A DNA stretch of 64,000 nucleotides, from the NCBI RefSeq assembly GCF_022699665.1, contig NZ_JALDNB010000004.1, positions 248,001 through 312,000 of the forward strand, written 5' to 3'. This DNA is from Chryseobacterium aahli. GTDB lineage: Bacteria; Bacteroidota; Bacteroidia; Flavobacteriales; Weeksellaceae. Under the pieces are notes generated by a model. The model made no database searches. It saw only the letters and a program-made list of their open reading frames with translations, and was not told where the DNA came from. Within the stretch, counting starts at the first letter, position 1. The number at the start of each line of letters is the position of its first letter. The translations under genes and the position numbers were made by a program. Below are positions 48,046-55,561 of the stretch, piece by piece.

Positions 48046-49014
48046 ATGTCAGTAGTAGATTTGTCAAAACAGGTTGCATTAGGTATCGATATCGGTGGAA
48101 CCAATACTAAATTTGGTTTAGTAAATCACAGAGGCCAGATTTTAGCAAAAGGTTCACTTCCCACCGATCAGTATGATACGCCGGAAGCATTTATCGATGC
48201 ATTGCACGAAAAAATTCAACCGTTGATCGATGAGCATGGAGTAGAAAAAATGATAGAAGGAATCGGTGTAGGAGCGCCCAACGCAAACTATTACAGAGGA
48301 ACCATCGAGCAGGCACCCAATCTTCCATGGAAAGGCGTGATTCAGTTTGCAGACTTAATGACTGAAAAATTCGGACAGCCTTGCAAAATGACCAATGATG
48401 CCAATGCTGCAGCTTTAGGTGAAATGATGTACGGCGCTGCAAGAGGCATGAAAGATTTCATCATGATTACCTTGGGAACAGGCGTTGGCAGCGGAATTGT
48501 TTCAAGCGGACATTTAATCTACGGTCATGACGGTTTTGCAGGAGAACTAGGTCACACCATCGTAAAGCCAGGCGGAAGAAAACATTGGAGCACCGGTTCT
48601 GAAGGTAGCCTTGAAGCATATGCATCTGCAACAGGTATTGCCATTACTGCAAAAAAAATGAGAGCAGAATTCCCAGATTCTATGCTGAATCAATATCCTG
48701 AAGATATCATCAATTCTAAAACCGTTCATGAATGTGCTTTAAAAGGTGATCCCGTAGCCATAGAAGTTTTCAGATATACCGGTCAGAAATTGGGTGAAGC
48801 TTTAGCTAATTTCGTCATGTTCTCTTCACCGGAAGCAATTTTGCTATTCGGAGGGGTAATCAAAGCAGGAGATTTTATTTTAAAACCTGCAAAACTTCAC
48901 ATGGAAAGAAATCTTTTACCTATTTTCAGAAACAAAGTAAGATTGGTTTTCAGTGAATTGGATGAAGCCGATGCAGCCATTTTGGGAGCAAGTGCTTTGG
49001 TTTGGGAAAAGTAA
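48046..49014 (+). CDS. ROK family sugar kinase, zinc cysteines missing
   Basis: A 322-residue ROK protein, glucokinase-like by layout: ATP-binding DIGGTNTKFG at residues 15-24, VGAPNANYYRG, the catalytic Asp in MTNDANAAALGE, LGTGVGSGIV, and ELGHTIVKPGG. In most ROK kinases the next segment is a zinc site CxCGxxGCxE; here residues 178-190 read RKHWSTGSEGSLE, so all three Cys are gone while the flanking Gly and Glu remain. His170 is kept. It therefore probably folds without zinc. No HTH domain is present, so it is not a regulator. It is monocistronic with a terminator behind it. Confidence 0.88.
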   Translation: MSVVDLSKQVALGIDIGGTNTKFGLVNHRGQILAKGSLPTDQYDTPEAFIDALHEKIQPLIDEHGVEKMIEGIGVGAPNANYYRGTIEQAPNLPWKGVIQFADLMTEKFGQPCKMTNDANAAALGEMMYGAARGMKDFIMITLGTGVGSGIVSSGHLIYGHDGFAGELGHTIVKPGGRKHWSTGSEGSLEAYASATGIAITAKKMRAEFPDSMLNQYPEDIINSKTVHECALKGDPVAIEVFRYTGQKLGEALANFVMFSSPEAILLFGGVIKAGDFILKPAKLHMERNLLPIFRNKVRLVFSELDEADAAILGASALVWEK

Positions 49015-49037
49015 TTCAAACAAATAAAATATATCAG

Positions 49038-49070
49038 GCATTCTCTTTTTGAGGATGCTTTTTTGTTTTC
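49038..49070 (+). terminator. Terminator of the ROK kinase gene
   Basis: GCATTCTC / GAGGATGC stem with one G-T pair and six T residues after it. Confidence 0.8.
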
Positions 49071-49168
49071 AATACTTAAATGATTTTCATTGGTGATTAT
49101 TTGTGAAATCTATCAGTGCGATTTGTGTTTAAACCATTGTTTAATTACATTTTGGCTCAATTTTTTCT

Positions 49169-49176
49169 TATTTTTG
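49169..49176 (+). promoter_or_regulatory. Possible msrA -7 promoter element
   Basis: TATTTTTG matches TAnnTTTG; it would give a leader of about 60 bases before the msrA ATG. Confidence 0.4.
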
Positions 49177-49241
49177 ATACGTTTTTAATCAACCTAAAAT
49201 AGGTATGAGAATGAACGACTTAAACAAACAATCAATTTAAA

Positions 49242-49799
49242 ATGGATAAAAATAATTTACAGCAAATTACTTTCGGAGGCGGATGTTTCTGGTGTGTAGA
49301 AAGCTGTTTTAATATGTTAAAAGGTGTAGAATCTGCAATTTCAGGATATTCTGGTGGTCATAAAGATAATCCGACTTATGAAGAAATTTGTACAGGAGAA
49401 ACCGGACATGCAGAAGTCGTGCAGATCACTTATGATCCGGCAATCATTTCTTATGATCAGTTGACGGATGTATTTTTCTTCCTTCACGATCCTACTCAGC
49501 TTAACAGACAAGGAAATGACATCGGAACTCAATATCGTTCTGCCATTTTCTATAAAGACGATGCTGAAAAACAAAGAGCAGAAAATGCTATCAAAGAATC
49601 TGAAGCTTCAGGAAAATGGTCTGGAAAATATGTGACAGAATTGGCGCCATTTGAAAAATTCTGGCCGGCAGAACAGTATCACCAAGGATATTATCATGTC
49701 AACCCAAATCAACCTTACTGCAGTGCAGTAGTTGGTCCAAAAATTCAAAAGTTCAAAAAACATTTCGGAGAACTGGGAATGTTGACAGATTCAGAATAA
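49242..49799 (+). CDS. msrA: Peptide methionine-S-sulfoxide reductase
   Basis: MsrA repairs oxidised methionine (S form) in proteins. The 185-residue protein has the catalytic motif GGGCFWC with Cys15 as nucleophile, then SGYSGGHKDNPTYEEICTG, HAEVVQITYDP, FFFLHDPTQLNRQGNDIGTQYRS and the C-terminal YCSAVV string whose Cys may resolve the sulfenic acid. It has no signal peptide, so it acts in the cytoplasm. There is no MsrB domain or neighbour. Length and all active-site residues are normal. A terminator follows and converges on the next gene. Confidence 0.97.
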   Translation: MDKNNLQQITFGGGCFWCVESCFNMLKGVESAISGYSGGHKDNPTYEEICTGETGHAEVVQITYDPAIISYDQLTDVFFFLHDPTQLNRQGNDIGTQYRSAIFYKDDAEKQRAENAIKESEASGKWSGKYVTELAPFEKFWPAEQYHQGYYHVNPNQPYCSAVVGPKIQKFKKHFGELGMLTDSE

Positions 49800-49805
49800 A
49801 AAATT

Positions 49806-49833
49806 AAAGCGGAGATTTTTCTTCGCTTTTTTT
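49806..49833 (+). terminator. msrA terminator
   Basis: AAAGCGGAGA / TCTTCGCTTT stem with one G-T pair and a T run, between two converging genes. Confidence 0.75.
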
Positions 49834-50665
49834 ATTGCTCTATTTCCTCTTCTATAACTCCAGCATATTTGTCAATAATATATTCTGTAGCTTTTCTTAA
49901 TTCTCTCCCGTTATTCGGATCTACTCCATCATCTGTAAAAAATTCCACTACCCCATTATATTTTGAATACCAAACTTTTCCGTAAGCATTTTCCACTGTC
50001 AAAGTATCTTTTCTTTCAATTCTTTTCAAATAGGTCATCTTTTCATAATCAAAAGATATCTTGTGATTGTAAATCGGATTTTTATCCTGACAATCTACCC
50101 GTTTGTATTCACTTTTATCCCAATACATACATTGCGGTTGAGGTTCTAAAATTCCCGCAATTCCTTGAATTTGATTATTCGGCTTCTTGGAAAAGGCAAC
50201 GGTTCCCGTCGTCAAACATATCAAAAGCACAATCTCCATAATTCCCATTCCGTTTTTCTTTATGAATTCAGGCATTTTGAAATTTTGCTCATTCGTAATA
50301 TTGATAATGATATTGGAAAGCTTTTCCGTTAAAGATTCCTCGTCTTTATCAACGCTTATTTTGACTGTTGTTTTATTGGCTTCATCATCTTTCTTTGTAA
50401 AAGCTCTTGAAAATTCCGTGAAGTCTTTGTAATCTAAATACTCACTCAGTTTATTCAAGATTAAAGTTTCTATACTCGTTTCTTCTTTTATTCCCGTAAT
50501 AAATGAATCATGGTATCTCGAAAGTGTTTTCACAGATATTATAAAACCCAACTTTCTTTCAATATCATCAGAAAGATCTGTCGCCCATCCGTTCTTTGTA
50601 TCCTTTTCAGATTTAGATTTAATCTTTTGAAATACTTCATGAATTAGTAGTTTTCTTTTGGACAT
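49832..50665 (-). CDS. Unknown membrane protein with an N-terminal helical domain
   Basis: A 277-residue protein. Residues 1-95 are a charged helical domain (LIHEVFQKIKSKSEKDTKNG, IISVKTLSRYHDSFITG, LILNKLSEYLDYKDFTEFSR) that could be a DNA-binding or interaction domain. One span lies at about 148-162 (GIMEIVLLICLTTGTVAF), followed by a C-terminal domain of about 110 residues with two Cys (QCMYWDKSEYKRVDC) and a W/Y-rich sheet (GKVWYSKYNGVVEFFTDDG). The layout recalls one-pass signalling proteins with a cytoplasmic and a periplasmic part. I do not recognise the family. It stands alone before a long hairpin-rich gap. Confidence 0.6.
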   Translation of the reverse strand: MSKRKLLIHEVFQKIKSKSEKDTKNGWATDLSDDIERKLGFIISVKTLSRYHDSFITGIKEETSIETLILNKLSEYLDYKDFTEFSRAFTKKDDEANKTTVKISVDKDEESLTEKLSNIIINITNEQNFKMPEFIKKNGMGIMEIVLLICLTTGTVAFSKKPNNQIQGIAGILEPQPQCMYWDKSEYKRVDCQDKNPIYNHKISFDYEKMTYLKRIERKDTLTVENAYGKVWYSKYNGVVEFFTDDGVDPNNGRELRKATEYIIDKYAGVIEEEIEQ

Positions 50666-51047
50666 AATTAGTTTTTAAGAGCATTACAAAATAGGTGATT
50701 TTCAATCATAATTCATTACGGTTTTCCACAATCAAATCCTGTCCATTTATTGTCCATCGATGTCTATGTTTTGTCTAACACCTGCATCACGTTTTGTTGC
50801 AAATTTGCTAAAGAAATCAGTGATAAACAAACAATTACAAAAAACAAATTTACAAAACTGATTTCAAAATCACCTGATAAAACGGAAGAAAACTCCGGGT
50901 TGGGAAGCAGATGTTTCTCTTCCGTTTTTGAAGGTTCACTTCCCAAAAAATTTAGAAGCGCTTCAATTTTTTTAAACGTGTAACACTGTCTGCGATCTGT
51001 TTCGCAGGGAAGAACACGAATGCTTTAACAATAAATTTTTTGACAAA
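50666..51047. other. Hairpin-rich gap of about 380 bases
   Basis: No convincing gene. It holds an 11-base perfect stem AAAACGGAAGA / TCTTCCGTTTT (50879-50889 and 50918-50928) around a 28-base GC-rich loop, then GAAGCGCTTC and a CTGCGA / TCGCAG hairpin (50990-51007). Frames of 60-77 codons on both strands overlap these stems and have no recognisable start context. It could be a small RNA or a structured leader of the next gene. Confidence 0.45.
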
Positions 51048-51263
51048 ATGATTCAAATACTTTTAATGCTACTTGGCTTAGCATTCGGAAATAATAATGG
51101 AAATGCAACATGCAATAATAATAATAATAATAATAACGGAGGAACAGTGACAACACAGGATTCCGGAGGCGGAACAGGTTTTGATCCAGGAACGGGAACT
51201 GGTGATGATGGAGGAACAGGAGGAAATACAGGACAATTACCTCCACCTTTTACAAATCCATAA
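51048..51263 (+). CDS. Tiny secreted peptide with Asn and Gly repeats
   Basis: A 71-residue ORF with a hydrophobic signal-like start (MIQILLMLLGLAFG), then NNNGNATCNNNNNNNN coded largely by a pure AAT triplet run, then Gly/Thr/Asp-rich low-complexity sequence (GGGTGFDPGTGTGDDGG) and a PPPFTNP end. It has one Cys. A strong terminator lies nine bases after the stop, followed by a TPR kinase gene on the same strand. No family is recognised. A secreted marker or signal peptide sensed by the neighbouring kinase is one possibility; that it is not translated remains possible. Confidence 0.55.
   Translation: MIQILLMLLGLAFGNNNGNATCNNNNNNNNGGTVTTQDSGGGTGFDPGTGTGDDGGTGGNTGQLPPPFTNP
51114..51137 (+). 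repeat. AAT triplet microsatellite
   Basis: Seven AAT units followed by AAC, in frame within the tiny secreted peptide gene, coding for a run of Asn. Slippage would change its length without shifting the frame. Confidence 0.85.
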
Positions 51264-51271
51264 ATTAATGA

Positions 51272-51303
51272 AGGACAGATTGCATAAATCTGTCCTTTTT
51301 TCT
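51272..51303 (+). terminator. Terminator between the tiny peptide and the TPR kinase
   Basis: Perfect stem AGGACAGATT / AATCTGTCCT with a five-base loop and seven T residues. Confidence 0.9.
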
Positions 51304-51325
51304 TACTTTGTATCAAACTATTTCC

Positions 51326-52993
51326 ATGAAAAAAATATTGACTTTTATTTTATTATCACAATTAGTATTTTACTGTAAAAAAAATGATGAAATCAATGAA
51401 TCCAATCCAACTAATCCATCAAACACAAGTTTTATATTAGCAAAAAAATATAAAGACACGAATTTAGATTCAGCTTTCATTTATTTTAATTTAGCTAAAA
51501 ATGATTTTCTAATAAAGAATGATTCCATAGGAGCGGCTAGGTCTCTTGTGAATATGGCAATTATCCAATCTGATAAGGGAGATTATTATGGAAGTATTGA
51601 AACATCTTTAGAGGCGGACAAATATTTAAAGACAGCGGTAAAAAATGATTTTGTTAATAATTTATATTCATCAAATTATAACAATTTAGCAATATCTTCT
51701 AAATCACTAAAAAACTATCAAGACGCTGAAAAATACTATCAGAATGCATTAAAAATAACATTAGATAAAAATTATATTTCTGTTATAAATAATAATATTG
51801 GTGATATGCTAATATTACAAAATAAAAAAGATTCAGCAGTAACGCACTTACAAAAACTCAGGAATTCTAATGATAGTATAAGTTATGCCAGAGTTTTAAA
51901 TAATTTAGCAAAAGCCAAATTTTTAGGAAATGTAAATTACAATGCAGTACCAGAATTAGAAAAAGCTTTAAAAATTAGAGAAATTCAAAAAGACACATTA
52001 GGATTGAACTCAAGTTTTGCAACGCTTGCAGATTATTTCTATAGCAGGGATAAAAATAAATCTTTATTTTATGCAAAAATGATGTTGAAAAGGGCGAAAC
52101 TCAACAAAAGCCCAGATGATCGACTTGAAGCATTACAAAAGTTAATTAATTTGGACAAGATTAATTATTTAAATTATTTTAAAGAATTTCAAACTTTAAA
52201 TGACAGTGTACAACTTGCAAGGAGTAAAGCAAAAAATCAATTTGCCGTTGTAAGATATGATGTAGAACAAAAAAATGCTCTGAATCAAAAACTAAAAGCC
52301 GATAATGAAATTGAGAAAATAAGAAAGAACGTTGGAATAGGCAGTTTGACAATACTTCTAGTCGGAGGTTTCTTACTATATCGAAAAAGACAAAAACAAT
52401 TAAAACAGGAAAAAGAACTCGAAGTAAAAAACACAGAACTCAGATATTCCAAAAAAGTACATGATAAAGTAGCCAATAAAGTTTATCATGTAATGTCGGA
52501 AGTGGAAAATACTGAGAATATGAATAAAGAAGTTTTGCTTTATAAACTTGATGGAATTTATCAGATTTCGCGCGATATATCCTATGAAAAAAACGATGTT
52601 GCTCTTGAGCATAATTTTTCACAACATTTATCTCAAATGCTAAAATCTTACTCCTCAGAAACAATTAAAGTTCCGATTATAGGCAATGAAGAATCTTTAT
52701 GGGAAGACATTCCGGACAATTCTAAAGTTGAAATTTTCTATATTTTACAGGAACTCATGACCAATATGAAAAAACACAGCAAAGCCGATAAAGTTCTTAT
52801 TGATTTTTCACGCGAAAACGACCTGATCAATATTGTATATTCTGATAACGGAATAGGAATTTCGGAATTTTCTCCTAAAAATGGTTTGCAAAATACGGAA
52901 TCCCGTATAAATTCTATTGGTGGAACAATTAATTTTGACACGAAGACAGAAAATGGTTTAAAAATAAACCTTTCATTTCCAGTAAAAAATTAA
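51326..52993 (+). CDS. TPR-containing sensor histidine kinase, atypical
   Basis: A 555-residue membrane kinase. The N-terminus (MKKILTFILLSQLVFYC) is a signal peptide ending at a Cys, so it may be a lipoprotein. Tetratricopeptide repeats follow over about residues 30-290 (YYQNALKITLDKNY, FAEALKI-like LEKALKIREIQKDTLG), then a coiled coil, one span at about 333-352 (GIGSLTILLVGGFLLY), the phosphoacceptor helix with His in KKVHDKVANKVYHVMSEVEN near 377, and the ATPase domain (LQELMTNMKKHSKADKVLIDF, YSDNGIGI, GLQNTESRI). The TPR part faces the periplasm. A frame six codons longer exists; the ATG at 51326 gives the proper signal. The regulator follows after four bases. Confidence 0.88.
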   Translation: MKKILTFILLSQLVFYCKKNDEINESNPTNPSNTSFILAKKYKDTNLDSAFIYFNLAKNDFLIKNDSIGAARSLVNMAIIQSDKGDYYGSIETSLEADKYLKTAVKNDFVNNLYSSNYNNLAISSKSLKNYQDAEKYYQNALKITLDKNYISVINNNIGDMLILQNKKDSAVTHLQKLRNSNDSISYARVLNNLAKAKFLGNVNYNAVPELEKALKIREIQKDTLGLNSSFATLADYFYSRDKNKSLFYAKMMLKRAKLNKSPDDRLEALQKLINLDKINYLNYFKEFQTLNDSVQLARSKAKNQFAVVRYDVEQKNALNQKLKADNEIEKIRKNVGIGSLTILLVGGFLLYRKRQKQLKQEKELEVKNTELRYSKKVHDKVANKVYHVMSEVENTENMNKEVLLYKLDGIYQISRDISYEKNDVALEHNFSQHLSQMLKSYSSETIKVPIIGNEESLWEDIPDNSKVEIFYILQELMTNMKKHSKADKVLIDFSRENDLINIVYSDNGIGISEFSPKNGLQNTESRINSIGGTINFDTKTENGLKINLSFPVKN

Positions 52994-52997
52994 TAAT

Positions 52998-53663
52998 ATG
53001 TTTAAAAAAGCACTAATAGCCGAAGATTTCGAAAGTTACAACTCATCCGTTCAGAAAGCTCTTGAAGAATTAAAAATTGAGATTATAGACAATGTTCAGT
53101 ATTGTGATGATGCATTTATGAAGATCAAAAAAAGTATCCGTGAGAAAAACCCTTATGATTTGCTTATTACCGATCTTTCGTTTGTAAGTGATCACAGAGA
53201 ACAGCATATAACGAATGGTCGGGATTTAATCAGTATTATCAAAAATGAATCTCCAACTGTTAAAATCATCGCTTTCTCAATTGAAGACAGAGCCGAAATT
53301 GTTGATGACCTTTTCAAAACGCATGAAATCAATGGTTTTGTTTCCAAAGGTCGGGAAGATCTTAAAGAATTGAAGCAAGCTGTAAAAGCTGTCTTTAGTG
53401 ATCAAAAATATATTTCAACCAATATTAAAAATTCGATAAAGACAAGAAACTCATACGATTTTACAAGATTTGAGATTATTCTAGTGAAATTACTTTCAGA
53501 AGGTATGATGCAAAAAAATATTCCTGATTATTTAAAAGAAAACAACATCAAACCATCCAGCTTGAGCAGTGTGGAAAAATGTCTCAATAATATGAAGGAA
53601 TCTTTAGGAGTCGGCAATAACGAACAACTGATTGCTCTTTGCAAAGATTGGGGAATTATTTAG
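52998..53663 (+). CDS. Response regulator with a divergent output domain
   Basis: A 221-residue regulator. The receiver part has KALIAEDFESYNSSVQKALE with an acidic ED pocket, the phosphoacceptor Asp in LLITDLSFVSDHREQH near residue 57, a Ser/Thr position in IIAFSIED, and VSKGREDLKEL giving the conserved Lys. The receiver is longer than usual in the loop after the Asp (VSDHREQHITNG). The C-terminal 70 residues (IILVKLLSEGMMQKNIPDYL, SVEKCLNNMKESLGVGNNEQL) look like a remodelled LuxR-type helix-turn-helix in which the usual SxREx start is lost. It pairs with the TPR kinase four bases upstream. A terminator follows. Confidence 0.82.
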   Translation: MFKKALIAEDFESYNSSVQKALEELKIEIIDNVQYCDDAFMKIKKSIREKNPYDLLITDLSFVSDHREQHITNGRDLISIIKNESPTVKIIAFSIEDRAEIVDDLFKTHEINGFVSKGREDLKELKQAVKAVFSDQKYISTNIKNSIKTRNSYDFTRFEIILVKLLSEGMMQKNIPDYLKENNIKPSSLSSVEKCLNNMKESLGVGNNEQLIALCKDWGII

Positions 53664-53682
53664 AATTTAAAAAATATTTATT

Positions 53683-53716
53683 AAAAACCTTTCATTTTTT
53701 TGAAAGGTTTTTTCGT
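53683..53716 (+). terminator. Terminator of the TPR kinase-regulator operon
   Basis: AAAACCTTTCA / TGAAAGGTTTT stem with a T-rich loop and a six-base T run. Confidence 0.85.
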
Positions 53717-53782
53717 TTTATGGTTTCCCGTAAGGATTGCTTTTCAAAGGGTTATACTTTTGGAGTATAAAACAATTAATCA

Positions 53783-54430
53783 ATGAATAAAATATTTATA
53801 AAAAATATCATTCCGACTTTTAGGTTTTTAATTGGTTGTATCCTTTCAATTTTCTTTTTAGTAGAATGTACAAAAAATAACGCTAATGAAAAGGTAACGC
53901 TTGAAAAAGAACATATTAAAATTGAGCAGAAGAAAGATGATTTAAAAGCAAGATTACAAAGAGAAATAGAAGGGTTAGAAAAAGATTCTGATTTATCCAA
54001 AAATGTTTCTTCAATTGATGGAATTACAATAGTTATTGCTCTCTATAAAGTTTACGCATCGGTAATTAAAGAAGGAAAAGAAAGCAGTGATATTGAAGAA
54101 CAAGCACTAGCTAAGAAACTGGAAAAAATGGTCATTAATTCTCAAATAAAAGTTTTCCCAAAACTAAGATTGATATACTACAGAATCATAAAAGAAAAAC
54201 TTTGGGAAAACGATATTGAAGTGAAAATCATTGGTTCAACAAATAGAACATTACAGTTTACAGGTGGACTTTTTGCAGCTAATAAAAATATTCAGGATAC
54301 ACAATCAGCATTACATGAAGTCCTTTCATTTTTGAGATTCAAACAGATACAATATAAATGGTATTCAGGTGATGATGAATATACTTACTATAATATTGAG
54401 TCTCCTAAAGATTCTGAAATCACAAACTAA
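53783..54430 (+). CDS. Lipoprotein-like protein of unknown function
   Basis: A 215-residue protein with a long N-terminal signal (PTFRFLIGCILSIFFLVEC) ending in a lipobox-like LVEC, so probably a lipoprotein. A coiled-coil stretch follows (residues 35-75, rich in Glu, Lys and Leu), then a small mixed domain with KVFPKLRLIYYRIIKEKLWE and FTGGLFAANKNIQDTQSALHEVL. I do not recognise a family. It stands at the head of a run of small same-strand genes ending with the vWA-like lipoprotein, and may belong to the same functional unit. Confidence 0.6.
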   Translation: MNKIFIKNIIPTFRFLIGCILSIFFLVECTKNNANEKVTLEKEHIKIEQKKDDLKARLQREIEGLEKDSDLSKNVSSIDGITIVIALYKVYASVIKEGKESSDIEEQALAKKLEKMVINSQIKVFPKLRLIYYRIIKEKLWENDIEVKIIGSTNRTLQFTGGLFAANKNIQDTQSALHEVLSFLRFKQIQYKWYSGDDEYTYYNIESPKDSEITN

Positions 54431-54458
54431 ACATAATTTATTCAAAAACAATTTTATC

Positions 54459-54743
54459 ATGAAAAAACTACTTCTTACTAGCCTTTTAAGTTTAGGCTTA
54501 TTATTACCTGCAACTTTCTCAGCATCAACAAATTCTTCAACCTCAAAAACTGAAATTTCAGCTCAAAAACAAAAGAAAAAGAAAACGAAGAAAAGAAAAG
54601 CAAGAAAATCAAAATCAACAGCAAGTCGAGGTTGTACTTATAATGGTCATACTCTTTATGTTGGGAAAAGAGGTGGCTGCTATTACATGGCCGGAAACAG
54701 CAAAGAATATGTAGACAGATCTTACTGTTCAGGCTGTAACTAA
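54459..54743 (+). CDS. Secreted basic protein with a PBCV-adaptor-like end
   Basis: A 94-residue protein with a signal peptide (MKKLLLTSLLSLGLLLPATFSAS), a very basic central part (KQKKKKTKKRKARKSKS) and a C-terminal domain of about 35 residues, GCTYNGHTLYVGKRGGCYYM then a VDRSYCSGC end, with four Cys. The YVGKRGGCYY pattern resembles the PBCV-specific basic adaptor domain found in many small Bacteroidota proteins. An upstream frame extension exists but overlaps the preceding gene, so the ATG at 54459 is chosen. It might bind nucleic acid or acidic polymers outside the cell. Confidence 0.7.
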   Translation: MKKLLLTSLLSLGLLLPATFSASTNSSTSKTEISAQKQKKKKTKKRKARKSKSTASRGCTYNGHTLYVGKRGGCYYMAGNSKEYVDRSYCSGCN

Positions 54744-54781
54744 TTCACAATAAAAGTCCGACAAAATTTAAAACTAATAAT

Positions 54782-55144
54782 ATGAAATACCTCATCATTA
54801 TAGCTGCATTGTGCTGTTTTATCGGCATTGTCGATTTACCGATTGGCTATTATACTTTTCTTCGGATCATCGTTTCGTTTATGTCATTCGTGATTATTGT
54901 CAATGAATTTAGAAGCAGGAGATTTTGGTTCATCACTTTTGTTTTGATCTTTGTTCTTTTTAACCCGATTTTCCCGATTTACCTTTATTTAAAGCCTATT
55001 TGGATTTTCATTGATTGCATTGTCGGACTTTTATTACTTTATTACTTCTACAGTTTAATTCCAAAGAAAAAAATAAAAGAACCGGAAACAATCGACATTC
55101 CGCATCAGGAAATCCCAAGAACAAGAGACCGAATAATCAAATAA
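54782..55144 (+). CDS. Small multi-span membrane protein (DUF6804-like)
   Basis: A 120-residue protein with four hydrophobic segments from residue 3 to 93 (MKYLIIIAALCCFIGIVDLP, YTFLRIIVSFMSFVIIVN, FWFITFVLIFVLFNPIF, IDCIVGLLLLYYFY) and a charged tail. The pattern FNPIFPIYLYLKPIWIFID resembles DUF6804-type proteins, which have no known role. Its stop codon lies four bases before the TerB-like gene, so it is the first gene of a four-gene operon. Confidence 0.7.
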   Translation: MKYLIIIAALCCFIGIVDLPIGYYTFLRIIVSFMSFVIIVNEFRSRRFWFITFVLIFVLFNPIFPIYLYLKPIWIFIDCIVGLLLLYYFYSLIPKKKIKEPETIDIPHQEIPRTRDRIIK

Positions 55145-55148
55145 AACT

Positions 55149-55556
55149 ATGGAAACAATACAAATACCTGAAAATCTTAAAGCTCATTTTTTAAGATTAT
55201 ATCAAATGGCAATTTGCGACGACGATTTTAGTCCGCTGGAATTGAAAATGCTGTACAAATCAGCCGAAGAAAGAGGAATATCTTCAAAAAATTTAGATGA
55301 AATTCTTCTGAATCCAATTAATTCAAAATCTCTGATTCCTGAAACAATTGAAGAAAAAGTAGAATATCTCTACGATCTTACCGTAATGATTTGGGCAGAC
55401 GGAATTGTCTCAGAAAATGAATATTCTGCTTTAAAAAAATATGTCGGAATGTTTGGTTTCTTAGAAGAAAACGTAAAAGATATTGCCGATTATTTCATCG
55501 AAGCAGTAAAGAACGGAAAAACCAAAACTGATATTCTTAATGACTTAAAAAACTGA
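55149..55556 (+). CDS. TerB-like helical protein
   Basis: A 135-residue all-helical protein with two similar halves, each opening with an acidic-loop helix pair: LYQMAICDDDFSPLELKMLY at about 17-36 and LTVMIWADGIVSENEYSALK at about 77-96. This A-x-x-D-G/D-x-x-x-x-E pattern is that of TerB/DUF533 (tellurite-resistance fold) proteins, which bind metal at the acidic loops. No signal peptide, so cytoplasmic. It lies four bases after the small membrane protein and five bases before the coiled-coil membrane protein. Confidence 0.7.
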   Translation: METIQIPENLKAHFLRLYQMAICDDDFSPLELKMLYKSAEERGISSKNLDEILLNPINSKSLIPETIEEKVEYLYDLTVMIWADGIVSENEYSALKKYVGMFGFLEENVKDIADYFIEAVKNGKTKTDILNDLKN

Positions 55557-55561
55557 TTACC

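Noticed and set aside
49205..49240. An 11-codon ORF just before msrA
   Set aside because: It ends one base before the msrA ATG, which could mean coupling, but so short a frame is expected by chance and has no regulatory residue pattern.
50750..50983. A 77-codon plus-strand frame, with an opposing 60-codon frame at 50764-50946, in the hairpin-rich gap
   Set aside because: Both cross long inverted repeats that create open frames on each strand, have no start context and no protein-like composition.
51025..51316. Minus-strand frames opposite the Asn-repeat peptide
   Set aside because: They are shadows of simple repeats (runs of Tyr, Leu, or Val/Pro) and lack start sites.
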